Shown here: positions 37,914 through 46,272 of the stretch, one piece after another
How positions within the stretch are numbered: the first letter of the stretch is position 1
Layout of the letters: each line of letters begins with the position of its first letter
NCBI RefSeq assembly: GCF_030693405.1
Contig: NZ_JAUYAW010000064.1
Location: 1-64,000, forward strand
DNA from: Phenylobacterium sp.
Lineage (GTDB): Bacteria; Pseudomonadota; Alphaproteobacteria; Caulobacterales; Caulobacteraceae
Direction: 5' to 3'
Length of the DNA stretch: 64,000 nt
The notes under the pieces: generated by a model
The model's input: the letters and a program-made list of their open reading frames with translations, nothing else
The model's database searches: none
What the model was told of the DNA's origin: nothing
Translations under genes and position numbers: made by a program

Positions 37914-38321
37914 TTAACCCGTCGCCAGCCAGTCCTCGCAGCGCAGCCCGTCGACCCGGCGAAACTCAGACAGATTGCCGGTGATCACGGTCAGGCCCCG
38001 GCTGCGAGCGTGGCCGGCGATCAGGAGGTCATAGCCGCCGATCATCTCCCCCCGCGCCTCCAGATTGGCGCGGATATCGGCGGCGTGGTCGGCGGCGGCG
38101 GCGTCGAAGGCCAGCACCTCCAGCCGCGCGGCGAACCGCTCCACCTCATTGCGATTATGCGCCGGCCGCGCCGACTTGGCCGCGCCATGCAGCAACTCGG
38201 TCAGCACGATGGTGGAGATGCAGAGGCTGTCGGCCTCCAGATTGAACCGCTCGCGAACCTGAGGCGGCCGGTCCCGCAGCACCCGGATGCAGAGATTGGT
38301 GTCCAGCAGGTAGCGCAGCAT
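37914..38321 (-). CDS. vapC: VapC-type PIN-domain ribonuclease toxin
   Basis: A 135-residue PIN nuclease. The metal-binding acids are Asp7 (LLDTN), Glu42 (TELLHG) and Asp98 (YDLLIAGHA), with the C-terminal VITGNLSEFRRVDGL motif of the VapC4/FitB type. Such toxins cleave tRNA or rRNA in the cytoplasm. ATG 38321 directly abuts the vapB stop. It completes a type II toxin-antitoxin module with vapB and the palindromic operator upstream. Confidence 0.93.
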   Translation of the reverse strand: MLRYLLDTNLCIRVLRDRPPQVRERFNLEADSLCISTIVLTELLHGAAKSARPAHNRNEVERFAARLEVLAFDAAAADHAADIRANLEARGEMIGGYDLLIAGHARSRGLTVITGNLSEFRRVDGLRCEDWLATG

Positions 38322-38543
38322 TCAGAACGGCTCGCGGCCTTGCGCCGCCGGCTGATCCCGCTCGCCCAGATCCACCCCCGGCGCATCGAAGAAGTCGTCC
38401 CAGATGGCGTCGGCCGGCACGATGACCCGCCGCTTTCCATCCCGAAGCACCGCCACGGCCCGCACGCTGTCGGGAAAGGCCACGTCCTTGGGCAGGCGCA
38501 CAGCCTGGGAGCGGTTGGACTGAAACAGGGTCGTGCGGGTCAT
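38322..38543 (-). CDS. vapB: VapB-type antitoxin (AbrB/SpoVT fold)
   Basis: A 73-residue antitoxin. The N-terminal swapped-hairpin DNA-binding domain reads TTLFQSNRSQAVRLPKDVAF; the C-terminal part (IWDDFFDAPGVDLGERD) would wrap the VapC active site. Its stop is adjacent to the vapC ATG. A perfect 10-bp-arm palindrome lies 12 bp before its start, the expected autorepression site. Confidence 0.93.
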   Translation of the reverse strand: MTRTTLFQSNRSQAVRLPKDVAFPDSVRAVAVLRDGKRRVIVPADAIWDDFFDAPGVDLGERDQPAAQGREPF

Positions 38544-38554
38544 GGGGCGCCTCT

Positions 38555-38579
38555 TGGGATATACGCAAGGTATATCCCA
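38555..38579. promoter_or_regulatory. vapBC operator palindrome
   Basis: TGGGATATAC-GCAAG-GTATATCCCA, perfect over 10-bp arms with a 5-bp spacer. Its AT-rich core in GC-rich DNA could also provide the -10 element. Its position 12 bp upstream of vapB fits conditional autorepression by the VapBC complex. Confidence 0.75.
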
Positions 38580-38720
38580 CCTTGGGGTGAATCAAGGTCG
38601 GGGGTGGCCTTGAGCCGTTCAATCTCCTGGGCGAAGCGTCGCCACCCCCCCTGTCGCCCATAGTTGACATGTAACTGGAGAGCGCCAAGGTCACTGGGCG
38701 TAAATGGGAGACTTGAGCGG

Positions 38721-39017
38721 ATGCCTCTGAAGACCAGCCGCTTTGATGCGGCCGCAGTTCTGGACACGCCCGAGGCGATCGAAGCCTTTCTGGAGGACGC
38801 ATTCGAGTCAGGCGACCCGTCCTTCATCACCCACGCCCTGGGGATCGTCGCGCGGGCCAAGGGGATGTCGCAACTGGCCGAAGAAACCGGCCTCTCCCGC
38901 CAGGCCCTCTACAAGGCGCTCAGCGCCGAGGGCCGCCCAGAGTTCAGCACCGTCCTGAAGGTGGCCAGCGCCCTGGGCTTCCGCCTGCATCCGGAGCGGG
39001 TGGCGGAGGGCGCCTGA
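38721..39017 (+). CDS. HigA-type addiction-module antidote protein, apparently orphan
   Basis: A 98-residue protein of the HI1420-like antidote family. DTPEAIEAFLEDAFESGDPS and FITHALGIVARAKGMSQLA, then the helix-turn-helix LAEETGLSRQALYKALSAEG, are typical. The matching RelE-like toxin normally lies directly upstream in the same direction, but only about 140 non-coding bases separate this gene from the vapBC operator and no toxin is encoded there or downstream. The ATG at 38721 begins MPLKTSRFDAA, the family start. Confidence 0.82.
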   Translation: MPLKTSRFDAAAVLDTPEAIEAFLEDAFESGDPSFITHALGIVARAKGMSQLAEETGLSRQALYKALSAEGRPEFSTVLKVASALGFRLHPERVAEGA

Positions 39018-39052
39018 GCGGGCTCGCGGTCGGCTGAACGAGCGTGGCTCAG

Positions 39053-39331
39053 TCAGGCCCCCTTGAGGCGCTCGATCTCCCGGGCGAAGGCGGCGCGGAG
39101 TTCGTCAGCCTGATCCTGCGGCAGCCAGTTGGCCATCTGCGGAAACACCGTCTCCCACATCAGGGCGTCGCGGGCGGCCCAGGGCATGGTCTGCGCCCCC
39201 TGAACCTGCGCCAGCAGCCCGTGCAGCCGCTTGCGGATGGAGGCCGGGTCCGGCGCATAGCTGCGAACCGGCGGTTGCATTCGGTTCTTGCTGTCGCCGA
39301 ACAGGCTGAGTTGTCGTGGCGTCTCGGCCAT
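39053..39331 (-). CDS. Small conserved-looking protein of unknown function
   Basis: A 92-residue protein starting MAETPRQLSLFGD. The C-terminal half TMPWAARDALMWETVFPQM and WLPQDQADELRAAFAREI resembles small hypothetical proteins I recall from alphaproteobacteria, without a known role. An 11-residue relative of its C-terminus (FAQEIERLKAT) is encoded on the same strand near 38590-38650, between the two antitoxin genes, as if a second copy had decayed. The longer frame upstream to 39532 has an unlikely Arg-rich stretch, so ATG 39331 was preferred. Confidence 0.6.
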   Translation of the reverse strand: MAETPRQLSLFGDSKNRMQPPVRSYAPDPASIRKRLHGLLAQVQGAQTMPWAARDALMWETVFPQMANWLPQDQADELRAAFAREIERLKGA

Positions 39332-39421
39332 AGGGGTCAGTTCACGGCCTCTGGCTTGGCGCCTGCGCGCGCGCACTGGCCGGCAGGCGGCCATGGCGTC
39401 GGTGATGGGCGCCCGCTTCGT

Positions 39422-39598
39422 ATGGTCATCCATTGCATCATCTCCGACCACACCGAGTATGTGGTCCTGACCAAGATCAAGCCGGATAAGCGGACGCTCG
39501 TCCGCGTGCACCAGGCGGACTTCGCCGCTCAAAGATCACACGCTCTATATCAAATCAAACTGATACTGATAGAGATGATCTACAGCTCGATCAGGTGA
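39422..39598 (+). other. Possible gene fragment cut by the AT-rich island
   Basis: From ATG 39422 about 36 codons with strong host-like GC at third positions encode MVIHCIISDHTEYVVLTKI and a short continuation, then composition changes abruptly near 39535 and the frame ends in AT-rich sequence. It may be a truncated 5' end of an older gene, or a shadow of minus-strand coding. I do not recognise it. Confidence 0.25.
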
Positions 39599-40543
39599 TG
39601 TGGCAATTAAATTGCAGCCTCTGAAATATATAGGAAGTTGATTTATAACTGAGGAGTGCAACCCAAGTGTGGTGCCATACACAGTCTTGCCGCTGTAGTC
39701 TATACCCTCAAAAATGAGCTCCATCCCCTGCCTGTGGAATGAATATCCAAGAAAAACTAATCTCTCACACGTCGATACATAACTCTTTATCTGTGATAGG
39801 TGTTTCTCGTTTGTAAGGTCTTCAGAGTAAGTCTTGATGCGCTTCGCGACAGTCGACACGCATGTTTCATCTGATCCGCCGAACTCGACAGCTTCATCCA
39901 CGCTTCTTATGCTAGGGAGGCGGCCCAACGATCCATAAACGTGGGTGATTGGCACATCGCTGACAGCGTCCTCAGCAACTTCCTGGGATACGCCGAACGC
40001 ATCCCTGACCGAGGCAACTAGAAAATGCTCTACGCAGCGGTCATAGTTGAATATCACAAATGAGACGCTAGATAGCGCATGCCGAATTTCGCTTGGTTGG
40101 TGACCTCGCTTTATTTTTTGAAACAGAAATCCCAACCACGTTTCAGATAGGGAGGCATATCCATTTACCCTCTCATCGACGTTCGACGATTTGAGTTCGC
40201 ACATTGGATACGACGCCGCCTCGGCGTTTAGAATGCACTCTGCGATGGCCATCCGGCAAAGTCTGACGACAAGTCTATTCTCTCGAAAGTCGTACAGAAA
40301 ATCATCTACAGAAGCTGAGTGCAAAATTGCGCCTCGAATTATGGACGCGGCCTCCATAATCTGATCAGGTTTTTCCTGCAGCGCGTTCACTGCTCGACCA
40401 AATCGGTCAGTGTTGTTCAAGAATGCAACACTGTTAAGGCAAACCAATGTGTTCCTGACCCGATCCTTCAGTCCCACTCCCAGCGGGAAACCAAACTCCG
40501 CGCTTGCGCCAGCGCCGATCACGAAACACGTTGAACGCTTCAT
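39545..40543 (-). CDS. Stand-alone SIR2-like domain protein (probable defence NADase)
   Basis: A 332-residue protein in an island clearly richer in A/T than the rest of the window. It has the SIR2 nucleotide loop FVIGAGASAEFGFPLG (GAGAS at 10-14), NYDRCVEH (Asn166) and THVYGSLGR (His201), with the late-strand motif FLGYSFHRQG (266-270). The Asn and His match the catalytic pair of SIR2-like NADases such as the N-terminal domain of ThsA. No second domain is seen. It sits beside vapBC and an orphan antitoxin, so an abortive-infection role is inferred; classical deacetylase function is unlikely because the zinc cysteines are absent. ATG 40543 is preferred to an in-frame TTG six codons upstream. 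Confidence 0.75.
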   Translation of the reverse strand: MKRSTCFVIGAGASAEFGFPLGVGLKDRVRNTLVCLNSVAFLNNTDRFGRAVNALQEKPDQIMEAASIIRGAILHSASVDDFLYDFRENRLVVRLCRMAIAECILNAEAASYPMCELKSSNVDERVNGYASLSETWLGFLFQKIKRGHQPSEIRHALSSVSFVIFNYDRCVEHFLVASVRDAFGVSQEVAEDAVSDVPITHVYGSLGRLPSIRSVDEAVEFGGSDETCVSTVAKRIKTYSEDLTNEKHLSQIKSYVSTCERLVFLGYSFHRQGMELIFEGIDYSGKTVYGTTLGLHSSVINQLPIYFRGCNLIATSPDRAVDHLYQYQFDLI

Positions 40544-40561
40544 GGAGCCCCACACAGGCAA

Positions 40562-40861
40562 TAGTGTCAGAGGTGCTTGCCGCTTCGGCTGAATTTCCCT
40601 GGATAGGACGGGCCGCGGCTATCAGAAAGCGCTGCCCGCAAGCAACGACGAGCTAAAGTTGCACAATGCGGTGCCGCTAGCCATAGCATGTGGAACTTTA
40701 GGCGCATCCCCCACCGTCACCCCACGCCCGCCGCCCGACACGCCCACCACCCCCCGCAATTCCTACCGCCCCGCGGGAGTCTTGCGGTTGTGGCGGGGGG
40801 GCGGGGTATGTAGGTTGCGGCCCTCTTCCATCACCAGTGTCTGCAAGGACCGTCCGCGCTC
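40562..40861. other. Gap between the SIR2-like gene and the malic enzyme gene
   Basis: The first 100 bases still have lower GC (island edge); the rest is host-like and should contain the malic-enzyme promoter. There is a C-rich tract near 40705-40760 and a G-rich tract (ggcgggggggcgggg) near 40790-40805. I see no RNA gene, no convincing flanking direct repeat for the island and no open frame with coding character. Confidence 0.45.
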
Positions 40862-43150
40862 ATGAGCGACGCCGAGAAACGCACCTTCACCGACGAGGAG
40901 GCGCTGAGCTTCCACCGTCTGCCCACCCCTGGGAAAATCGCCATCGTGCCGACCAAGCCGATGGCCACGCAGCGGGACCTCTCGCTGGCCTATTCCCCCG
41001 GCGTGGCCGTACCGGTGCTGGCGATCGCCGAGGATCCGGACAAGGCCTATGACTATACCTCCAAGGGCAACCTGGTGGCGGTCATCTCCAATGGCACGGC
41101 CATCCTGGGCCTGGGCAATCTGGGGGCCCTGGCATCCAAGCCGGTGATGGAGGGCAAGAGCGTCCTCTTCAAGCGCTTCGCCGATGTGGACTCCATCGAT
41201 GTGGAGGTCTCGGCCACCGACGCCGATGAGATCATCACGGTGATCAAGAACATCGGCATCACCTATGGCGGCATCAATCTGGAGGACATCAAGTCCCCCG
41301 AGTGCTTCCGCATCGAGACCGAGCTGCAGGAGCTGCTCGACATCCCGGTCTTCCATGACGACCAGCATGGCACGGCGATCATCTCGGCCGCGGGCCTGCT
41401 CAACGCCTGCAAGATCACTGGCCGGTCGCTGGCCGATGTTAAGGTGGTGCTGTGCGGCGCCGGGGCTGCGGGCATCGCCTCCCTGGAGCTGATGAAGGCC
41501 ATGGGGGTGCAGCATCAGAACTGTATCGCCGTGGACAATACCGGCGTCATCTATCGCGGCCGCTCCGAAGGCATGAACCAGTGGAAGTCGGCCCACGCCA
41601 TCGACACCGACAAGCGCACTCTGGCTGAGGCCCTGGAGGGCGCCGATGTGTTCCTGGGGCTGTCGGTCAAGGGCGCGGTGACCCCGGAAATGGTCGCCTC
41701 CATGGCGCCCAATCCGATCATCTTCGCCATGGCCAATCCCGATCCGGAGATCACGCCGGAAGAGGTCCACGCGGTCCGCAAGGACGCCATCATGGCGACG
41801 GGCCGCAGCGACTATCCCAACCAGGTCAACAACGTCCTGGGCTTCCCCTACATCTTCCGCGGCGCGCTGGACGTGCGCGCCCGGCGGGTGAACATGGAGA
41901 TGAAGATCGCCTGCGCCCAGGCGCTCGCGGCTCTGGCCCAGGAAGACGTGCCCGACGAGGTGGCCGCGGCCTATCACGGGGTGCAGCTGAAGTTCGGCCC
42001 GCAATACATCATCCCGAGCCCCTTCGATCCGCGGCTGATCTCCTACATCCCGCCGTTCGTGGCCCAGGCGGCCATGGACACCGGGGTGGCGCGCAAACCG
42101 ATCGAGGACATGGACGCCTATCGCGCCCAGCTGGCCCAGCGGCTCGATCCCACCGCGGCCTTCCTGCAGAAGCTGCAGGGCTCGGTCCTGTCGGGGCCAA
42201 AGAAGCGCGTGGTGTTCGCCGAGGGCGAGGAGCCCAGCGTGATCCGCGCGGCCTACGCCTTCCAGACCGCAGGGCTCGGCGAGGCCATCCTGGTGGGCCG
42301 CGACGAGCTGGTGGCCGAGAACATGCGCGCCGTGGGCCTCAGCCCCACCGACGCCAATCTGCGGGTGGTCAACGCCCGGACGTCGGACCACAATCCGGAG
42401 TTCGCCGAGTTCCTCTACAAGCGCCTGCAGCGTCAGGGTTATCTGATGCGCGACGTGCAGCGGCTGGTGAACCAGGACCGCAACACGTTCGCCGCCTGCA
42501 TGGTGGCGCTGGGCCACGCCGACGGCATGGTCACCGGGGTGACGCGCTCCTACGATCAGGTGCTGGACGAGGTTCTGCGGGTGATCGATCCGGCCCCGGC
42601 CGGTCGGGTGATGGGCATGTCAGTGCTGCTGGGCAAGGGCCACACCCTGTTCATCGCCGACAGCAATGTCACCGAAATGCCCGAGGCCGAGGACCTGGTG
42701 GAGATCGCGCTCGAGGCCGCGCAGGCCGTCAAGGCGCTGGGCTACACCCCGCGTCTGGCCTTCATGTCCTATTCCACCTTCGGCAATCCCATGGGCGACC
42801 GCTCCGAAAAGGTGCGCGACGCCGTGGCCATGCTCGATGAGATGGAGCTCGACTTCGAATATGAGGGCGAGATGCCGCCTTCGCTCGCCCTTGAGCCCGA
42901 GCGTCGGGGCAACTTCCCCTTCATGCGCCTGACCGGCCCGGCCAATGTGCTGATCATGCCGGCCATCCACTCGGCCTATATCTCGACCCAGCTGGTGCAG
43001 GCCTTTGGCGGCGCCACCCTGGTGGGCCCGATCCTGCTCGGCCTCGAAAAGTCGGTGCAGATCGCGCCCCTGTCCTCCTCGGTCACCCGCATCCTGCAGC
43101 TGGCCACCCTGGCCGCCTACGACCTGCGCCAGACCGAGGCGCCGCGCTGA
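40862..43150 (+). CDS. maeB: NADP-dependent malic enzyme with phosphotransacetylase-like C-terminal domain
   Basis: A 762-residue fusion typical of alphaproteobacteria. The malic-enzyme part (about 1-430) has DLSLAYSPGVAVP, the nucleotide site VVLCGAGAAGIASLEL (GAGAAG at 199-204) and FAMANPDPEITPEE. The C-terminal part (about 440-762) is a Pta-like regulatory domain that in known MaeB enzymes senses acetyl-CoA but lacks transferase activity. It decarboxylates malate to pyruvate with NADPH production, linking the TCA cycle to the pyruvate node. Confidence 0.95.
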   Translation: MSDAEKRTFTDEEALSFHRLPTPGKIAIVPTKPMATQRDLSLAYSPGVAVPVLAIAEDPDKAYDYTSKGNLVAVISNGTAILGLGNLGALASKPVMEGKSVLFKRFADVDSIDVEVSATDADEIITVIKNIGITYGGINLEDIKSPECFRIETELQELLDIPVFHDDQHGTAIISAAGLLNACKITGRSLADVKVVLCGAGAAGIASLELMKAMGVQHQNCIAVDNTGVIYRGRSEGMNQWKSAHAIDTDKRTLAEALEGADVFLGLSVKGAVTPEMVASMAPNPIIFAMANPDPEITPEEVHAVRKDAIMATGRSDYPNQVNNVLGFPYIFRGALDVRARRVNMEMKIACAQALAALAQEDVPDEVAAAYHGVQLKFGPQYIIPSPFDPRLISYIPPFVAQAAMDTGVARKPIEDMDAYRAQLAQRLDPTAAFLQKLQGSVLSGPKKRVVFAEGEEPSVIRAAYAFQTAGLGEAILVGRDELVAENMRAVGLSPTDANLRVVNARTSDHNPEFAEFLYKRLQRQGYLMRDVQRLVNQDRNTFAACMVALGHADGMVTGVTRSYDQVLDEVLRVIDPAPAGRVMGMSVLLGKGHTLFIADSNVTEMPEAEDLVEIALEAAQAVKALGYTPRLAFMSYSTFGNPMGDRSEKVRDAVAMLDEMELDFEYEGEMPPSLALEPERRGNFPFMRLTGPANVLIMPAIHSAYISTQLVQAFGGATLVGPILLGLEKSVQIAPLSSSVTRILQLATLAAYDLRQTEAPR

Positions 43151-43190
43151 TGGCTTACGGCGCCCGCCAGCTTATCTGACGGATCGCGCG

Positions 43191-43231
43191 CCTTCGGGGC
43201 GGCGGGCGATCCGCCGTCCGCCCCCCGAAGG
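43191..43231 (+). promoter_or_regulatory. Hairpin covering the ribosome-binding site of the Hsp70-like gene
   Basis: CCTTCGGGGCGG faces CCGCCCCCCGAAGG across 15 bases. The 3' arm runs into the Shine-Dalgarno GAAGGAG eight bases before ATG 43242, so folding would hide it. It may equally be a terminator for maeB. Confidence 0.4.
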
Positions 43232-43241
43232 AGTCCGCGCC

Positions 43242-44579
43242 ATGAGCGCCCCGCCCATGACCTCGACCCCTGCAGGCCTCAGCCTGGGGATCGACTTCGG
43301 CACCACCAACACCGTGCTCGCCCTGGCGGCGCCCGGCGCGCCCGCCAGCCTGGCGCGCTTTCCGGCGCCGGACGGCGATGTGTTCGCCTTCCGCTCGGCG
43401 CTGGCCTTCCACGCGCCCCCGGACCAGCCCACTGAGCGCACGGTGGAGGCCGGCCCCTGGGCCATCGAGGCCTATGTGGAAGACCCGCTGGAGACCCGCT
43501 TCATCCAGTCCTTCAAGACCTTCGCCGCCTCAGCGAGCTTCACCGAGACCCAGATCCTGGGACGGCGCTACGCCTTCGAAGACCTGCTCTCGGCCTTCCT
43601 GTTCAAGCTGCGCGAGCACGGGGGCGAGACGCTGGCCCACCTGCCGGCCCGGGTGATTGTTGGCCGTCCCGTCACCTTCGCCGGCGCCGCGCCTGATCCG
43701 CGCCTGGCGCTGTCGCGCTACGAGACGGCCTTCGCCCGACTGGGATTCTCCGAAATCCTCTATGTCTATGAGCCGGTGGGCGCAGCCTTCTTCTTCGCCC
43801 GCACGCTGAAGGCCGACGCCACCGTCCTGGTGGGCGACTTCGGCGGCGGCACCAGCGACTTCTCCATTATCCGCTTCAAGCGCGATGGCGAGGGCGCGTT
43901 CCGGGCCGAGCCGCTGGGGCGTTCAGGCGTTGGCGTGGCCGGCGACGCCTTTGACTACCGGATCATCGACCAGCTGGTGTCGCCGGCGCTCGGCAAGGGG
44001 TCCAGCTACAGGACCTTCGGCAAGACCCTGCCCATCCCCAACCGCTATTACTCGGCCTTCGCCCGCTGGGACCAGCTGGCCCTGTTGCGGGCCTCCCGGG
44101 ACATGCGCGAGATCCGCAAGCTCGAGCGCGAGGCCGTGGAGCCTGAGAAAATCGCCCGGCTGATCGAAATCCTCGACGACAACCACGCCTATCCCCTCTA
44201 CCGGGCCGTCTCGCGCCTGAAGGAGACCCTGTCGCGTCAGGATCAGGCGCGCTTCGCCTTCGAGGCCGGCGGGGTCTCCATCGTCCGCGATGTGGCGCGG
44301 GGGGAGTTCGAATCCTGGATCGCCCCGGAACTGGGCAAGATCGAAGGCGCCGTGGACGAGGCCCTGGAGGGCGCCGGCCTGACGCCCGACGGGATCGACC
44401 GGGTCTTCCTCACCGGCGGCTCATCCCTGGTGCCGGCGGTCCGCGCCATTTTCACCCGCCGCTTCGCGCCGGAGACGATCGAGACCGGCGGGGAGCTGGA
44501 GTCCATCGCCTCGGGCCTCGCCCTCATGGGCCACGAGCCCGACCTCGCCCGCTGGGGCGAGCGGGCAGTCTTGGCTTAA
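43242..44579 (+). CDS. YegD-like Hsp70-family protein
   Basis: A 445-residue actin-fold ATPase related to DnaK's nucleotide domain but lacking the substrate-binding domain. Phosphate loops: SLGIDFGTTNTVLAL near the N-terminus, VLVGDFGGGTSDFSII in the middle, and VFLTGGSSLVPAVRAIF late. Such proteins (E. coli YegD) have no settled function. ATG 43242 has AAGGAG eight bases upstream; the frame upstream overlaps maeB and is not used. A hairpin over the ribosome-binding site is noted separately. Confidence 0.9.
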   Translation: MSAPPMTSTPAGLSLGIDFGTTNTVLALAAPGAPASLARFPAPDGDVFAFRSALAFHAPPDQPTERTVEAGPWAIEAYVEDPLETRFIQSFKTFAASASFTETQILGRRYAFEDLLSAFLFKLREHGGETLAHLPARVIVGRPVTFAGAAPDPRLALSRYETAFARLGFSEILYVYEPVGAAFFFARTLKADATVLVGDFGGGTSDFSIIRFKRDGEGAFRAEPLGRSGVGVAGDAFDYRIIDQLVSPALGKGSSYRTFGKTLPIPNRYYSAFARWDQLALLRASRDMREIRKLEREAVEPEKIARLIEILDDNHAYPLYRAVSRLKETLSRQDQARFAFEAGGVSIVRDVARGEFESWIAPELGKIEGAVDEALEGAGLTPDGIDRVFLTGGSSLVPAVRAIFTRRFAPETIETGGELESIASGLALMGHEPDLARWGERAVLA

Positions 44580-44596
44580 GCCTGACGCGCGTTTCG

Positions 44597-44623
44597 TCCG
44601 ATAACCGGTTCCCACTTATCGGA
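44597..44623. repeat. Short intergenic repeat/terminator (TCCGATAA..TTATCGGA)
   Basis: 8-bp arms TCCGATAA/TTATCGGA around CCGGTTCCCAC, followed by ATGCGCTCTA. The loop and flanks resemble a repeat I recall from other alphaproteobacterial genomes. It lies between convergent Hsp70-like and PhoD genes and may stop both. Confidence 0.5.
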
Positions 44624-44630
44624 ATGCGCT

Positions 44631-46217
44631 CTAGGCCGGGACGACCACCGCCTCGCCGGCCGGAACCGCCAGTTTCGCCCGGGTGCTGACCGCGCCGCCG
44701 GGGGCGCTGACCTTGTCCATCACGCGGAAGGCGGTCTCGAACCGCTCTGGCGTCACCTCGCAGAGCAGGTAGCCCCGCTGGGAATTGTTGAACTTCAGCT
44801 GCGGATTGGCCGCCTGGACCTGCGCCATCCGCGGCGACTGGTCGGTCCCGTCGCCGCCTGAGGTGATGGAGGTGGCCACGAACTCGGTGGCGATCGCCCG
44901 TCGCTCGGGCTCACGGCCGTTCAGGTGCAGCTCGCCCGCATAGTTCTGATGCTCGTCCCCGGTCAGGACCACCGGATTGGACACCTGACGGTCGCGGATA
45001 TGGCGCAGCAGGCGGGCGCGGGGGGCGCGATAGCCGCTCCAGGAGTCGGGATTGGCCATGTAGCCCGGCCCCGGATCGCGATCGACGTCCATGACCATCA
45101 CCTGCTGGGCCAGGACGTTCCAGCGGGCGGGCGATGACGACAGGCTGTCGAACAGGAACTGTTCCTGCGCCGCCCCCAGCATCTCGGCCTGCGCCCGCTC
45201 CAGCTCATTGCATGCGCCCCAGCGCCCGCCGCAGGGCTGGCCGGTGCGATACTGCCGCGTATCCAGCAGGTTCAGCCGCAGCAGGCTCCCGTAGTCGGCC
45301 CGCCGGTAGAGCCTCATGGCCGGGCCGGCCGGGAAGGCCGAGCGCCGCAGGGGCATGTGCTCGTAATAGGCCTGCATGGCCGACTGCTGGCGCAGGCGGA
45401 AGATGGCCGGGTCGGTCCCATCCTGGTCGAGGTCGGCGGCCCAGTTGTTGTCGATCTCGTGGTCGTCCCAGGTGACGAACCAGGCGGCCGCGGCGTGGCT
45501 GGCCTGCAGGTCGGCGTCCATCTTGTACTGAGCGTAGCGCCGCCGGTAGTCGTCCAGGCTGTAGGTCTCCTGACCCACATGCTGGCGCTGGTTGGCCTGG
45601 GGGCCGGCCGCGGAGTTCCACACCCGGGCCGAGCGGCCCTCATAGATGTAGTCCCCGTAGCAGAAGACGAAGTCGAGCTCGTCCTCCTCCGCCAGCCGCC
45701 GGTGGGCGGTGTAAAAGCCCTGTTCGTAGTGCTGGCAGCCGACCACCCCGAACCGCGCCCGGGCCAGGGTCGCCCCGGCCGCGGGCATGGTGCGAGCCCG
45801 GCCTGCGAGACTGCGCTCGGCCCCGGCCATGAACCGGTAGTGATAGGTCCGCGCCGGCGACAGGCCGGCCACCTCCACATGGACGGCATGGGCCAGTTCA
45901 GGCCTAGCCACGGCCTCGCCCTTGGCGGCGATGCGGGCGAAGGCCTCGTCCTCAGCCACCTCCCAGCTGACCGGCACGGGCCGGGCGGGCATGCCGTAGC
46001 CCGGCGCCAGGGGGTCCGGCGCCAGCCGCGTCCAGATGACGAAGCCGTCCGGGGCCGGGTCGCCGGCGGCGACGCCCAGCTGGAACGGATAGTCGGCGAA
46101 CACGGGCTGGGCCATCGCCTGGCGCGGGTCCAGCGCCGGCGCCAGGAAGGCCCCCAGGCCCGCGGCCAGCATCCGTCGGCGCGACAGGCTCAGGGCTCGG
46201 GTGATGTGATCGTCCAT
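44631..46217 (-). CDS. phoD: PhoD-family alkaline phosphatase/phosphodiesterase, TAT-exported
   Basis: A 528-residue secreted metallo-phosphoesterase. The N-terminus has a twin-arginine signal (SRRRMLAAGLGAFLAPAL) ending near AMA/QP; an N-terminal beta domain (about 40-130) precedes the metal site with GVVGCQHYEQGFYTAHR, FCYGDYIYEG, WDDHEIDNNWA and VVLTGDEHQNY, which supply the Fe/Ca ligands in PhoD. It releases phosphate from mono- and diesters outside the inner membrane. ATG 46217 has GGGGAGG upstream. It lies near a PhoN-like gene and phnCDE, but no Pho box was noticed in front of it. Confidence 0.92.
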   Translation of the reverse strand: MDDHITRALSLSRRRMLAAGLGAFLAPALDPRQAMAQPVFADYPFQLGVAAGDPAPDGFVIWTRLAPDPLAPGYGMPARPVPVSWEVAEDEAFARIAAKGEAVARPELAHAVHVEVAGLSPARTYHYRFMAGAERSLAGRARTMPAAGATLARARFGVVGCQHYEQGFYTAHRRLAEEDELDFVFCYGDYIYEGRSARVWNSAAGPQANQRQHVGQETYSLDDYRRRYAQYKMDADLQASHAAAAWFVTWDDHEIDNNWAADLDQDGTDPAIFRLRQQSAMQAYYEHMPLRRSAFPAGPAMRLYRRADYGSLLRLNLLDTRQYRTGQPCGGRWGACNELERAQAEMLGAAQEQFLFDSLSSSPARWNVLAQQVMVMDVDRDPGPGYMANPDSWSGYRAPRARLLRHIRDRQVSNPVVLTGDEHQNYAGELHLNGREPERRAIATEFVATSITSGGDGTDQSPRMAQVQAANPQLKFNNSQRGYLLCEVTPERFETAFRVMDKVSAPGGAVSTRAKLAVPAGEAVVVPA

Positions 46218-46272
46218 GCGCGCCTCCCCAGGAACGCTCCAGATCCTAGCCTCGCTTGATGACGCCCGTGAG

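Noticed and set aside
38540-38860. A 106-codon minus-strand frame between vapB and the orphan antitoxin
   Set aside because: Most of it is antisense to the antitoxin gene and it crosses the vapBC operator; only a short C-terminal stretch resembles another protein, noted as a remnant.
39530-40660. An insertion sequence or integrase-borne element around the SIR2 gene
   Set aside because: No transposase or integrase, no terminal inverted repeats and no target duplication were seen.
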